From UBA4582 sp965657335 (GTDB lineage Bacteria; Pseudomonadota; Gammaproteobacteria; Pseudomonadales; Azotimanducaceae), in NCBI GenBank assembly GCA_965657335.1, contig CBFHOH010000004.1:1-64000 (forward strand): 64,000 nt of DNA, written 5' to 3'. The notes beneath the pieces are model-generated. The model was given only the letters and a program-made list of their open reading frames with translations, ran no database searches and was not told the DNA's origin. This document shows positions 43,465 through 53,137 of the stretch, piece by piece. The translations under genes and the position numbers were made by a program. The number at the start of each line of letters is the position of its first letter. The stretch's first letter is position 1.

Positions 43465-44820
43465 ATGAAGGAATATGACGTAGCGATAATAGGTGGCGGT
43501 CCGGGCGGTTATACGGCAGCCATAAGAGCATCCCAGCTTGGTTTGAAAGCCACAGTGATAGAGAAATCTGAACTCGGTGGCACCTGCCTTAATTGGGGCT
43601 GCATCCCAACAAAATCATTGTTGCATTCTGCTGATGTGCTCCGATCTGTGCAGCATGCAAATGAACTTGGTATTAAAACAGGCAAAGTGAGTTTTGACTT
43701 GTCTAAGATGGTCAAGGCTTCAAGGCAGGCGGCCGGACGTCTTAATCAAGGTGTCGGTCACTTGATGAAAAAATATAAAATCGACGTCCAAAAAGGTGAG
43801 GCTGTAGTTAAGGAGCGCGGTCTCGTCAGCGTAGATGGCACTGACTTCTTTGCTGACAACATTATTATAGCAACAGGCGCACGAGCAAGAACGCTAGAAG
43901 GACTTGAGCCTGACGGAAAGGTGGTGTGGCATGCCACTGACGCTATGACCCCTAAAAAAATGCCGAACAAGCTGTTGATTATTGGCGCTGGTGCGATAGG
44001 GGTTGAGTTCGCAAGTTTTTATAACACGCTGGGTGCTGAAGTCACATTAGTTGAAGTGCTCGAGGAAATTCTGCCCAACGAAGACGCAGAAATAGCCGCG
44101 ACCGCAAGAATGTCATTCGAAGGACTCGGCATTAAGGTGCTAACCGGCGCACAAATCAGTCAGTTTTCTGTTGGGAAAAAGTTCACATGCCAGATAAATG
44201 CAGAGTCTTTTGAATTCGATAACGTCATATCCTCTGTTGGGGTGATGGGAAATATTGAGGGCATCGGGCTCGAAGGTTTAGGGGTTGAAACCGAGCGGGG
44301 CTTTATTAGCGTGAATGGTCATCAGCAGACTAATGTCGCCGGAGTGTATGCTATCGGTGATGTCGCTGGCGCACCTTGTCTTGCCCACAAGGCGAGCCAT
44401 GAAGGTGTAATAGCGGTAGAAACAATTGCTGGATTAACACCTCACGCGCTTCAGGCTCAGCAAATACCGGCTTGTACCTACAGCCATCCGCAGGTTGCAA
44501 GCATCGGACTGAATGAGGCGGCGTGTGCCGGTAGGGACATTCGCATTGGCCGTTTCCCATTGCTTGCCAATGGTAAAGCCGTGGCGATTGGCGAGACCGA
44601 AGGGATAATAAAGACTATTTTTGATCGCGCCACGGGCGAATTGCTTGGTGCGCATATGGTCGGCGCTGGCGTATCGGAGATGATCCAGGGCTACGCTGTC
44701 GCGATGCAAATGGAGACAACGGAAGTTGAATTGATGAACACGGTCTTCCCGCATCCTACAATCTCCGAAAGCATGCAGGAATCTGTTCTAGATGCGTGGA
44801 GCAGGACACTTAACTATTAG
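43465..44820 (+). CDS. lpdA: Dihydrolipoamide dehydrogenase E3
   Basis: 451 residues. FAD motif IGGGPGGYTAAIRA, redox pair GGTCLNWGCIPTKS, NAD motif IGAGAIGVEFASFY and the C-terminal FPHPTISESMQES with catalytic His-Glu. It reoxidises the lipoyl group of E2 and makes NADH. It directly follows E2, and a P450 follows after 20 bases. Confidence 0.93.
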   Translation: MKEYDVAIIGGGPGGYTAAIRASQLGLKATVIEKSELGGTCLNWGCIPTKSLLHSADVLRSVQHANELGIKTGKVSFDLSKMVKASRQAAGRLNQGVGHLMKKYKIDVQKGEAVVKERGLVSVDGTDFFADNIIIATGARARTLEGLEPDGKVVWHATDAMTPKKMPNKLLIIGAGAIGVEFASFYNTLGAEVTLVEVLEEILPNEDAEIAATARMSFEGLGIKVLTGAQISQFSVGKKFTCQINAESFEFDNVISSVGVMGNIEGIGLEGLGVETERGFISVNGHQQTNVAGVYAIGDVAGAPCLAHKASHEGVIAVETIAGLTPHALQAQQIPACTYSHPQVASIGLNEAACAGRDIRIGRFPLLANGKAVAIGETEGIIKTIFDRATGELLGAHMVGAGVSEMIQGYAVAMQMETTEVELMNTVFPHPTISESMQESVLDAWSRTLNY

Positions 44821-44840
44821 ATAAGCAAACAGGCGATGAT

Positions 44841-46100
44841 ATGAGCGAGCTAGCGTTATTTAGTCCAGAGACACTAATTAATCCTTACCCTGCTTATAAG
44901 CAGCTTCGAGATGAAAATCCGATTTGTTTCATAAAGGAAATGAATGTTCATGTAGTAACCCGGTATGACCTGCTCAGGGATGCCATTCGCCGTACCGAGG
45001 ACTTCAGTAGCAAGTTCGACGCGTTCCTAGGGGGCGCCCAACAAATGATGTTTTCTGTGCTCGATGACGAACAGAAACAACGAGCGCAGCAAATCGTCAG
45101 TAAGATGATTGTCACGCCGCCAACGATGCTGACGTTGGATGAACCCGAACATACAAAATATCGATCTTTAGTCTCAAGACTGTTCACTGTTAGTCAAATA
45201 AATCTAAGCGCATCGGATGTCCGGCGCGTGATTGATAAAAGTATAGAGACAATGCGAGGAAGGTCTGAAATAGACTTTATGGAAGCTTTCGCATTTCCAG
45301 TGCCTCTGGTGATTATTTCTGACAGGTTGGGTATTCCGGAACAAGATAAAGCATTTTTCTACGAGGCTGCGGCTGCAGCTGCAGCCGGTTTAAAGATGAG
45401 CCCTGTTTCGGGAGAGGTCTTACTCAAGAGAATGCAGCTTGCAGTAGACCTTCAGCAACTTCTGATTCGACTCATGAAAGCGCGTCGGGTCGAGCCGCGT
45501 GAAGATATGATTACAATCCTTGCCACTTCAAGGCTTGAAGAAGAAGACCGTCTACTGACTGACGGTGAGATTCTTAGCATTCTTAATCAGTTTCTCGTTG
45601 CTGGCCATGAGACAACCACGTCAACTTTTGGCTGGGGTATGCTGAACCTGATCCAGCAACCTGAGTTAATCGAAAGACTGCGTGGTAACGAAAAGTTGAT
45701 CCGCACTTTTGTTGAAGAAACATTGCGGCTTGAGGCTCCGGTGCAGGGATTGCCACGGCTCGTAACCCGGGACACAGATCTAGGTGGTTATGCATTGAAG
45801 CAAGGCGATATGTTAATGCTGCGCTTCGGTGCTGCAAATCGGGATGAGAGGCAGTTCCCCAACCCGGATAGCCTGGACATCGACCGCGAAAAACCCGGTC
45901 TACAAATGGCGTTTAGCAGCGGTGTGCATCATTGCATTGGGGCGCCACTTGCCCGACAGGAACTCAATTTAGGTTTTCAGGCCTTGTTAGCGTCGTTTAC
46001 TAATTTTCGGCTGGACCAGACCAAACCGGCACCGGGTGCAGACCCCAGTATTATTTTGCGTGGCATGCCACATCTGCACATTTGTTACGATAGCATCTAA
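44841..46100 (+). CDS. Cytochrome P450
   Basis: 419 residues. I-helix VAGHETTTSTFGWG, ExxR in EETLRLEAP, heme loop FSSGVHHCIGAPLARQE with Cys365. A run of Ala (EAAAAAAAGLKMSP) is noticeable at about 175-185. It is the sixth gene after operator 4 and shares the operon with the dehydrogenase complex, an unusual pairing. Convergent with the APH-type gene at 46120 (20-base gap, no clear hairpin). Confidence 0.94.
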   Translation: MSELALFSPETLINPYPAYKQLRDENPICFIKEMNVHVVTRYDLLRDAIRRTEDFSSKFDAFLGGAQQMMFSVLDDEQKQRAQQIVSKMIVTPPTMLTLDEPEHTKYRSLVSRLFTVSQINLSASDVRRVIDKSIETMRGRSEIDFMEAFAFPVPLVIISDRLGIPEQDKAFFYEAAAAAAAGLKMSPVSGEVLLKRMQLAVDLQQLLIRLMKARRVEPREDMITILATSRLEEEDRLLTDGEILSILNQFLVAGHETTTSTFGWGMLNLIQQPELIERLRGNEKLIRTFVEETLRLEAPVQGLPRLVTRDTDLGGYALKQGDMLMLRFGAANRDERQFPNPDSLDIDREKPGLQMAFSSGVHHCIGAPLARQELNLGFQALLASFTNFRLDQTKPAPGADPSIILRGMPHLHICYDSI

Positions 46101-46119
46101 CGGTTTTGAGGATATTGAT

Positions 46120-47157
46120 TTAGAGTGTTTCCAGCAATTCAAAAGCCTGAAGCTCTTGGATCGACTCAAGCGAATTCCCAAGCAACGTTTCTGCCATCAA
46201 TTTGCCTCGCTCGTTACCCAAATCAAGAGCGCTGCAAATGACCACCGCGTAGCAAAGGAAATAAAGAGCGCAAGCGCGATAGCGTGCTCGGCAATCTTCT
46301 AACGAATATTCTATGCCTTGCGAGGTCAATTCTTCGTGATACAAGCCGACCCAGTCTTTGGCATTGCGCACATCTCGTTTCAAGCTCTGGGTGATGAAGT
46401 AGGCAAGGTCGTGTTCTGGTGCAGATATGCAGGTTGCTTGAAAATCAACCAAAGCAATATGATCGTCACCAAGGAACACGTTATCTAGTCGAAGATCTCC
46501 ATGGGCGACACACAACGGTTTGCTGCAAATCTTAGAGAGCAATGTGTCAACCTTTTCATGCATGCCTAACGCCTGATTGAAGACATCGTCTGTCACAAGA
46601 TCTGGAAAGCTTTCATGTACGACTTGCCATCCCATCTCAAATCCCGCGCTCATTCCCTGCACTTGGGCTTCGTTATAATGATGATTGATCCCCTCAAAGC
46701 GCTCCGGATTCCAAGTGCTTCGATGAAAAGTTGCGAGAGTTTTAACAACCATTTCAGCTTCTTGCGTCGAACAACCCAAGACCTGATCACCCAGTTGGTA
46801 ACCCTTGAGTTCTTCGAGCAGTAATACAAAATTATCATTGCTGTGATCGTATTCGGCGTGAAGGCAAGCCGGCGCTCGGACCGGAATGTCCTGAGCAATT
46901 TCGCGGTAGAACTGGTACTCGCGTAGGTACATGGTGTACATGTTGGCAACCATCCGGTTTTCTGCCGCTGTCGCTGGAAATTTAGCAATGATGGTTTTGG
47001 TTCCCTCATTTGTATCCATCGTCACGCGGGTGACGAGACCAATGACGCCGACTCCCTCGCCCAGAGGTTCGACGGAAAAGTCCTCTACGATGTAGTCGAG
47101 CGAATTGCTAAGCCAGGCTTTTGTCAGCTCGTTGGGCTGGGAAGGGAAATTTGACAT
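46120..47157 (-). CDS. APH-family phosphotransferase (ACAD10/11-type)
   Basis: 345 residues. Motifs: CVAHGDLRLDNVFLG catalytic loop and HIALVDFQATC metal loop. Same group as 30614, 59070 and 61498, with moderate similarity to each. Last gene of the minus operon PNPOx-Rieske-VOC-Rieske-SDR-SnoaL-P450-APH, 18 bases after the P450. Possible role in hydroxyacyl-CoA phosphorylation (inference from LvaA/ACAD10 relatives). Confidence 0.85.
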   Translation of the reverse strand: MSNFPSQPNELTKAWLSNSLDYIVEDFSVEPLGEGVGVIGLVTRVTMDTNEGTKTIIAKFPATAAENRMVANMYTMYLREYQFYREIAQDIPVRAPACLHAEYDHSNDNFVLLLEELKGYQLGDQVLGCSTQEAEMVVKTLATFHRSTWNPERFEGINHHYNEAQVQGMSAGFEMGWQVVHESFPDLVTDDVFNQALGMHEKVDTLLSKICSKPLCVAHGDLRLDNVFLGDDHIALVDFQATCISAPEHDLAYFITQSLKRDVRNAKDWVGLYHEELTSQGIEYSLEDCRARYRACALYFLCYAVVICSALDLGNERGKLMAETLLGNSLESIQELQAFELLETL

Positions 47158-47175
47158 GGAAAGGGTTCCTGCATG

Positions 47176-48483
47176 TTATTGTTTTTTAAACGCGAGGTTC
47201 AAATTGACTACGCCCAGCATGATACCGGGTTGGTGAATAAAAGTATTATCAGGGGCATATTCGAAGTGATCGATCCTATCGATCAATGCATTCCACGCCT
47301 CGACCTGTTCGAGCCTTGAAAGACTGGCGCCAGGACAAACCCGTGTCCCCTGCGAGAACGTTAGATGTCGTGTGCCAGCTTTTCTATCGAGCTTCAGTGC
47401 GTTCGGGTCTTCCCACTCCATCGGGTCAATGTTGGCAGCTGCCCAACGCATATGCAGGAATGATCCCTTCGGTACGGTTATCCCCTGAAAGACTTCCTCC
47501 TGGCTTGTTGTTCTGGTTGACAGTCCCTGAGTAGGCGCTCTCAGCCGCATACCTTCTTCTGTGAATGCTCGGATTTTCCGCTTGTCTTGCTTCAGTGCTC
47601 GCCAGACATCTTGATGTTCTATCAGTAGCTGCACTTGTTCGGCCAGAGCGTACTGGGTTGTCTCAAGTCCTCCAATGACCATGGCATAGACAATGCCATT
47701 TATCTCAGCATCAGTCAGCTTTCTGCTTAATGGCGAGTACTCTACAGTCGTCAGAAAAGTGATCATATCCTCTTCTGGCGCTTTCCGCCGAGCCTGAATC
47801 AGTTCGTTGGTATAGTCCTGAAATTCCTGCAGAACCTCTAGTTGCGATCCGACTTCCTCATTAGGCAATATGCATCTGTGGCCGCTGCCGTAAACAAAAG
47901 CTTTGACGGTGCCGTCACCAAAATATTTAAGAAGTTTTAGGTCCTCAATGGGCCATCCCAACACCTTTGCCATGACTATCTGGGGCAAGGGTTGCGCGAA
48001 TTGAGAAACGAAGTCGACTTTTTCATCGTCGATCCACTGATCAATGAGAGCATGCGCCGTATCGACGATCATTGACTTATGACGGCTTGCGCCTGGTCCG
48101 ACCCAAGGGTCGGTTAACTCCTGCCGGTGGGTGCGCCAAAGTTCGGGGCTAGGGCGTAGCGAAACCATGGATTGAATCATAGCATTCAAGTTGGTCACGG
48201 CTTCAGGTGACTCGCTCAACTGGCGAATCATTAGCGAGAGAGCAGGAGGATATCTCTGTTCGTCTTTTACGACACGCGAAACGTCTTCATATCGCGTCAG
48301 AATGAAAGCATCTGTGCCTGGCATGAATCCCTCGCCGGGAATCCTATGCACTGGCGCTTCGCTATGAAGAATGTCGTAGGCCTCATACCAGTGTTCCTGA
48401 GCGCCCAGACCAAAGAGATCGACGTCTGCCAGTTGATGAGGGCATGCCATTTCGCTCAATTCATGATTCGGTTTCTTGTTCAT
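47176..48483 (-). CDS. Cytochrome P450 (FxxGxRxCxG type)
   Basis: 435 residues. I-helix region MVIGGLETTQYALAEQ, ExxR in EEGMRLRAP, heme loop FSQGTRVCPGASLSR with Cys383. Unlike the other three P450s the heme loop has Arg instead of His before x-Cys, the classical form, and Leu-Glu-Thr-Thr in place of Gly/Asn-Glu-Thr-Thr; so it belongs to a separate subfamily. Overlaps the SnoaL gene by 4 bases. Confidence 0.92.
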   Translation of the reverse strand: MNKKPNHELSEMACPHQLADVDLFGLGAQEHWYEAYDILHSEAPVHRIPGEGFMPGTDAFILTRYEDVSRVVKDEQRYPPALSLMIRQLSESPEAVTNLNAMIQSMVSLRPSPELWRTHRQELTDPWVGPGASRHKSMIVDTAHALIDQWIDDEKVDFVSQFAQPLPQIVMAKVLGWPIEDLKLLKYFGDGTVKAFVYGSGHRCILPNEEVGSQLEVLQEFQDYTNELIQARRKAPEEDMITFLTTVEYSPLSRKLTDAEINGIVYAMVIGGLETTQYALAEQVQLLIEHQDVWRALKQDKRKIRAFTEEGMRLRAPTQGLSTRTTSQEEVFQGITVPKGSFLHMRWAAANIDPMEWEDPNALKLDRKAGTRHLTFSQGTRVCPGASLSRLEQVEAWNALIDRIDHFEYAPDNTFIHQPGIMLGVVNLNLAFKKQ

Positions 48484-48959
48484 GCGTTTCTGTCACTCGA
48501 GCCCTGACGAAAGCCGCTAGAATCAATTTCCATTGATGTAATAGGTTCGGACTTTGTGCCTTCATGCACGCAAACACGGTGCATAATTCGCCATTCGCCC
48601 GCTCTTTTCTCATATTCGTCGAGGTAACGGCCGTGCCATGTATCCAATATTGCTGCATCTTTCTGAAAAAGATAACTCACATTGTAGACTTCGCCTGTGG
48701 CATGAATCCCGTCGGCGTTTAAGTCGATAGAATGATTGAAGATGCAATGAGAGGTTGAACGCCATTTTGCGTGACCGGTCATACAGAATTCGGCGAATTG
48801 GTGGGCGTTACCCTTAAAACTGCCGTGCTCATCGGTGCCATCAGGCCAATAGGCAGATTTCAATTTTTCAAGATCTAGCCGATCTACGCCTTGCGAATAC
48901 CGTTTTGCAACATCTTTAATGGCTTCGACATCGCACAATTGTTCTGGAGTGTAGCCCAT
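48480..48959 (-). CDS. SnoaL-like (NTF2-fold) protein
   Basis: 159 residues. EAIKDVAKRYSQGVDRLDLEKLKSAYWPDG is the N-terminal helix-turn of SnoaL_4-type proteins, related to small subunits of ring-hydroxylating dioxygenases. Strands with STSHCIFNHSIDLNADG follow. It may be a beta-like subunit or an isomerase. Near two Rieske alpha-subunit genes; overlaps the P450 by 4 bases. Confidence 0.78.
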   Translation of the reverse strand: MGYTPEQLCDVEAIKDVAKRYSQGVDRLDLEKLKSAYWPDGTDEHGSFKGNAHQFAEFCMTGHAKWRSTSHCIFNHSIDLNADGIHATGEVYNVSYLFQKDAAILDTWHGRYLDEYEKRAGEWRIMHRVCVHEGTKSEPITSMEIDSSGFRQGSSDRNA

Positions 48960-48997
48960 TTTTTTTCCTGCTGAGTCAGTTGGTGTTCATCCTGTAA

Positions 48998-49810
48998 TCA
49001 GAGTGTCAGCCACCCTCCATCAACCGGCAAATAGATGCCAGTCACAAAAGCGCTCATGTCGCTTGCGAGGAAAACGGCTGCTTTACCCTGTTCCATTGGG
49101 TCTCCCCAGTGACCCAGCGGGAGTCTCGCGATTCGGTCGGCAACGGTGTCTGACAAAGGATCGCCTGTTTTAACCGGCGTTTGCCCATCAACAGGCGGCG
49201 GGCTTCCCTCGTTAACCCAAGTAGGGCCGGGCGCAAGTGCATTAACATTAATCTGATGCGGTGCAAGTTCGAGTGCTAACGCCTTTGTCATTTGTGCAAC
49301 GGCCGCCTTGGATCCGTCGTAGGTCACACCTACGCCAGGGCTGACAGTTTGAGTCGATGCAAGGTTGATAATACGGCCCCCGTTGCCTTGGGCTTTCATT
49401 ATTGTCGCTGCAGCTCGGCAGCAATAAAATACGCCGTCTACGTTAACGGACCAAAGTGTCTTCCACATTTCGTCCGTAATCTGTTCGACGGGTCCGCCGT
49501 AGCCGATGTAAACCCCGGCATTGTTCACTAGAATGTCGAGTGAACCAAGTTCTTGTGCTGTTCGTGACATTGCTTCATCGACTGCAGCGCGATCCGTAAC
49601 ATCGAGCGCCATTGCAGCACCGCCGATTTCAGCAGCAACTGCCTGCGCGCCCTCGAGATTAACGTCAGATACCATTACTCGAGCACCTGCCATTGCCAGC
49701 GCAGTTGCGATGCCCTTGCCGATACCTTTTGCACCACCGGTGACGTGTGCGACTTTGCCAGAAAGGTTGATCCAAGCAAGTGCGCTATCAAGGTCACTGT
49801 TACTGGTCAT
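48998..49810 (-). CDS. Short-chain dehydrogenase/reductase
   Basis: 270 residues. TGGAKGIG motif, NNAGV strand, catalytic Ser in NLASTQTVSPG and Tyr-Asp-Gly-Ser-Lys, and a long substrate loop after APGPTWVNEG. VMVSDVN suggests NAD(H). Overlaps the Rieske gene by 11 bases, pointing to immediate coupling; plausible dehydrogenase for its diol or alcohol product. Confidence 0.87.
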   Translation of the reverse strand: MTSNSDLDSALAWINLSGKVAHVTGGAKGIGKGIATALAMAGARVMVSDVNLEGAQAVAAEIGGAAMALDVTDRAAVDEAMSRTAQELGSLDILVNNAGVYIGYGGPVEQITDEMWKTLWSVNVDGVFYCCRAAATIMKAQGNGGRIINLASTQTVSPGVGVTYDGSKAAVAQMTKALALELAPHQINVNALAPGPTWVNEGSPPPVDGQTPVKTGDPLSDTVADRIARLPLGHWGDPMEQGKAAVFLASDMSAFVTGIYLPVDGGWLTL

Positions 49811-51365
49811 AAGCTACCCACTTGCTGTAGTGGTCATGAAAATGTCGAAGTTTTAATTCATTGTAGTCTGCCAGTCTTAGATGCTCCCGCGAGGTTGCCT
49901 TCATGCCCGCATAGACATGTGGAAGATTTCGCAAATCTTGATTAAAGATTTTTCCTAACATGCCTAGCTCCGGTGCATCAGTCCAGTCATCATCCGGGTC
50001 AAGCCAGTGTATTTCTGTCACGGGCTTGTAATCCCCACTTTCGGGCATCGGTGCAAGAAACATACATTCCATAATACATTCCTCGTGATTGTCCCCATTA
50101 GGACGAAAACGATAGTTGATTTGATTGAAGGAACCCCAAGGATGCCAATTAGGGAAAACGGTGAAAAATATCTGTGAAGATAGCTCCACATCCGGAATGT
50201 TTTCCGCGGTTGATGGGATTACTTGGGCTAACATCTGGCGTTGCATCTCGGCACCCACTGCGCGTTGCGGTGCGTCCTCTCCAAGCTTCTCTCGAATACG
50301 TGCCATCATCGCTGGATCGTTGAGTGTTTGAGCAGCTGATGCAGGGAGCTGGCGGCCCGCGACCCAGAGACATAGATGAGGATTGGCGTCGGTGAGCTCT
50401 CCTTCTATCCAATCTGCGTTTACCGTAAATCGACCCGTTTGCCCCTTTGGTGTTGTGACCAAGACTTCGTCGTTTTCGATGGCTTCATAGACCCAGCCAT
50501 TCAGCGGGTGCTGCAGTTTCGTCGTACCGTCGAGTTGAGTACCCGTCTCCCACGATGGAAGGCCGGAACTTTCTAATGCGCCACACCGGATAGCGCGCGA
50601 GTAATTTTCGAACGCATCATACTTGGTGCAGCCGTCATGGGCACCGCCTGTGAGAATCTGTGGGTGGGTCATTAGCACGTGGTACGACTCCATGAAGGCC
50701 TCTTGAACTACCTTCCAATTCGCCTTAATAACCTTTCCGACATGCGCAGCTTTATAGCGTTTGTCGTAGGGTAAAAGTTCAAAGTGTGAATCAAGGTCTC
50801 CGAGGTGTGAAGCGAGGGAGTCGCAATCAGGATCAGGATTGATAAAAATGAACCTTCCCCAGCGCTCAAGTTTTACTTCAGGTAGCGCCTCGTCTTCCTT
50901 TTTCAGGCCAGCATAGTCGTATGCGCAGGGAATTTGTTTGAGAGAGCCGTTGAGGTTCCATGCCCAGCCGTGAAACGCACAACGTAATTCTGTTAGCGCA
51001 GTGCCCCTGAATTCTCGTAGTTTTCGTGCTCTATGAAGGCACGCGTTGTAATATGCCTTGTACTCGTTTTCGCCGGCTCGAACGATAAGAAAAGAGAGAT
51101 TTGCAATGTCATAAGGCACCACGTCACCGACGTTGGGAAAATCGTCTTCGTGTGCAGCGACCTGCCAACATTTTTTCCAAAGTCGTTCTACCTCCAGATC
51201 GTGATACTTTCGAGATGTATATCTCTCAACTGGAACGAGTGAAGGTCCGGGCGGCAGTGGCGCATCGACTTTGAGCGCATCAGATATAAAAGTTGCATTG
51301 GTGTCAGCCTCTAGCAGCGTATGAAAGCTTGCGTCCATTGTTCGAACGCTAGTGGTATCAGGCAT
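49800..51365 (-). CDS. Rieske non-heme iron oxygenase, alpha subunit (long form)
   Basis: 521 residues, longer than usual (about 450). Rieske site Cys109-x-His111 and Cys129-x-x-His132; iron-site region EAFMESYHVLMTHPQ. The C-terminal half contains an extended region (GAEMQRQMLAQVIPS onward) not seen in the others. The VOC gene lies upstream with 3 bases between. No reductase adjacent. Confidence 0.93.
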   Translation of the reverse strand: MPDTTSVRTMDASFHTLLEADTNATFISDALKVDAPLPPGPSLVPVERYTSRKYHDLEVERLWKKCWQVAAHEDDFPNVGDVVPYDIANLSFLIVRAGENEYKAYYNACLHRARKLREFRGTALTELRCAFHGWAWNLNGSLKQIPCAYDYAGLKKEDEALPEVKLERWGRFIFINPDPDCDSLASHLGDLDSHFELLPYDKRYKAAHVGKVIKANWKVVQEAFMESYHVLMTHPQILTGGAHDGCTKYDAFENYSRAIRCGALESSGLPSWETGTQLDGTTKLQHPLNGWVYEAIENDEVLVTTPKGQTGRFTVNADWIEGELTDANPHLCLWVAGRQLPASAAQTLNDPAMMARIREKLGEDAPQRAVGAEMQRQMLAQVIPSTAENIPDVELSSQIFFTVFPNWHPWGSFNQINYRFRPNGDNHEECIMECMFLAPMPESGDYKPVTEIHWLDPDDDWTDAPELGMLGKIFNQDLRNLPHVYAGMKATSREHLRLADYNELKLRHFHDHYSKWVAYDQ

Positions 51366-51368
51366 AAA

Positions 51369-51824
51369 TTACTCCTTTGCCAGGCCCGGCAGGTCTGGTG
51401 TATTGATCTCGTATAATTCGATGATATTTCCAAATGGATCCTTGCCATAAATCGCCGCGGTCTCTTTCGTAAAGTGAACGACTTCTCCGGCGAATGTCAT
51501 ACCTGCTTTGAGCAATCGATCATATTCATCGTCGATGTTGGACACCTGCAGCGCAAAGTGAGGGTAGCCATAATCACAAGGTCGCGACCTAAGGTCCTTC
51601 GGTTGGGGATGGGTATATTCCCAAAGTTCAACAAAAGCATTGGGTGCTTTCAGCATGGCCATGCGCGCTTCTGCGTCGGTCAAACCAATCGCGGCATCAA
51701 CCAATTTGTTTTTCTCGAAGTCGCTAGTCTGAACCACCTTAAAACCGAACGCATTTTGGTAAAAGGACACGGCTGCATCCAGATTTTCGACGCTGATCGC
51801 AACGTGGTGAATGCCAATAATCAT
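51369..51824 (-). CDS. VOC-family protein (glyoxalase/extradiol-like)
   Basis: 151 residues. GIHHVAISVENLDAAVSFYQNAFGF is the first metal-binding strand of VOC folds; DYGYPHFALQVSNIDDEYDRL the second, ending DPFGNIIELYEI with the Glu ligand. Similar to lactoylglutathione lyase/dioxygenase-like proteins of catabolic operons. Overlaps the upstream Rieske gene by 4 bases. Reaction unassigned; isomerase or ring cleavage are possible. Confidence 0.82.
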   Translation of the reverse strand: MIIGIHHVAISVENLDAAVSFYQNAFGFKVVQTSDFEKNKLVDAAIGLTDAEARMAMLKAPNAFVELWEYTHPQPKDLRSRPCDYGYPHFALQVSNIDDEYDRLLKAGMTFAGEVVHFTKETAAIYGKDPFGNIIELYEINTPDLPGLAKE

Positions 51825-53074
51825 GTTGCTACCTGTTCTAGTCTAGGGTCGTTAGGGTAGATCCATTCGTCACCTATGACCTGCTCAACACTGAGTGTCT
51901 CGGGAATATTGTTAATGCCAATCATCTTATCGGCAGCTTGATTCCAGTGATAAATACGCGCTTCCTGATAGCTGAGTGGGACACCCGTAAACCCCCATGA
52001 CTCCACAGATCGCTGAATTTGCTGGCCAAACTCGGTGTCCTCTTGAAGCACTTTGACAAGTTGCTCTCCTTGATTTTCGGTCCAGATGTCCGGCGCGGGG
52101 TTGTCCCCCCAGTCGGGTGCCATGGTCCATGTTTCAAACAGGCATTTGTCGATGCCAAGAGGCCAAAACAGCAATGGCGGTAACACCCGATGGTTTAGTG
52201 GTGATACCCAGTTAGGAAATATACCGTAGGATTGTGTGCAGGTTCTCCCTATCTCGCCAACCGTGTCAATTTCATTTGATGAGGCCGGTAAACTCATCGC
52301 CGAATGCATGCCTGCGGGGCGAGGTGCCACCATGCGGCCGTGACCATTAGGGTACAGCGTATTCACGTTACGACGATCGTCCAGCACTGGCGCGACCGTG
52401 GTCGGATGAATGCTCTTGACGTGATAAACCTCGGTGTTGGCTTCCATCGCAATTTTCCAGTTGCAATCGAGAACGAAGCTATGTCTGGCAGCAAGACGGC
52501 ATTTGTCGAATTGAAATTCAGCCCATTCTTCGGCAATAGGGCCGAGCCACTCCAGCAGAGAGGGTGCGTCATTCTCAAAATTGAGAAAGATCAAGTTTCC
52601 AAACATTTCACATCGAATACCGATCAGACCACGGCATGACATATCGAGACCGGAGAAATCCTCAGGGTCTCTAACGCTGACCAAATCACCCTGGTGTGTA
52701 TAGGTCCACCCATGATACTTACAGGTGAGTCGGGCTCTGCGTCCCGATTCCTCTGTCACCACCGGTGCGCCTCGATGGCGACATGTGTTGTAGAACGCCC
52801 GGATGACCCCATCATCGCCGTGAACGATAACGACAGGTTGCCCGGCATTGTCCCATCGACGATAGCTTCCGGGTGAAGGTAGTTCGTCAATATGGGCAGC
52901 AAACAGCCAAGATTTGTGCCAGATGTGTGTTTGCTCTAACTCGAAAAAAGTAGAATCCGTATACCTGCCGGCTGGTATGTCAGGAAGAGACGGAAAACCA
53001 TCCGGTGGAGACGTTCGGGCAGCCTCAAACTCCATTAATCGATATAGTTTTTCAATTTCCTGACGACTTAGCAT
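51821..53074 (-). CDS. Rieske non-heme iron oxygenase, alpha subunit
   Basis: 417 residues. Rieske site Cys98-x-His100 and Cys118-x-x-His121; iron site in EANTEVYHVKSIHPTT (Glu, His, His). Separate from the other three by its domain 2 sequence. Second gene of the operator-5 operon, about 63 bases after the PNPOx gene. Electron partner not present nearby. Confidence 0.93.
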   Translation of the reverse strand: MLSRQEIEKLYRLMEFEAARTSPPDGFPSLPDIPAGRYTDSTFFELEQTHIWHKSWLFAAHIDELPSPGSYRRWDNAGQPVVIVHGDDGVIRAFYNTCRHRGAPVVTEESGRRARLTCKYHGWTYTHQGDLVSVRDPEDFSGLDMSCRGLIGIRCEMFGNLIFLNFENDAPSLLEWLGPIAEEWAEFQFDKCRLAARHSFVLDCNWKIAMEANTEVYHVKSIHPTTVAPVLDDRRNVNTLYPNGHGRMVAPRPAGMHSAMSLPASSNEIDTVGEIGRTCTQSYGIFPNWVSPLNHRVLPPLLFWPLGIDKCLFETWTMAPDWGDNPAPDIWTENQGEQLVKVLQEDTEFGQQIQRSVESWGFTGVPLSYQEARIYHWNQAADKMIGINNIPETLSVEQVIGDEWIYPNDPRLEQVAT

Positions 53075-53137
53075 CTAGCTGCCTTTCGTGCGAGTACGTA
53101 TGCTTCAGAACAATTTCGAATTTATCGAAAACTTTGT

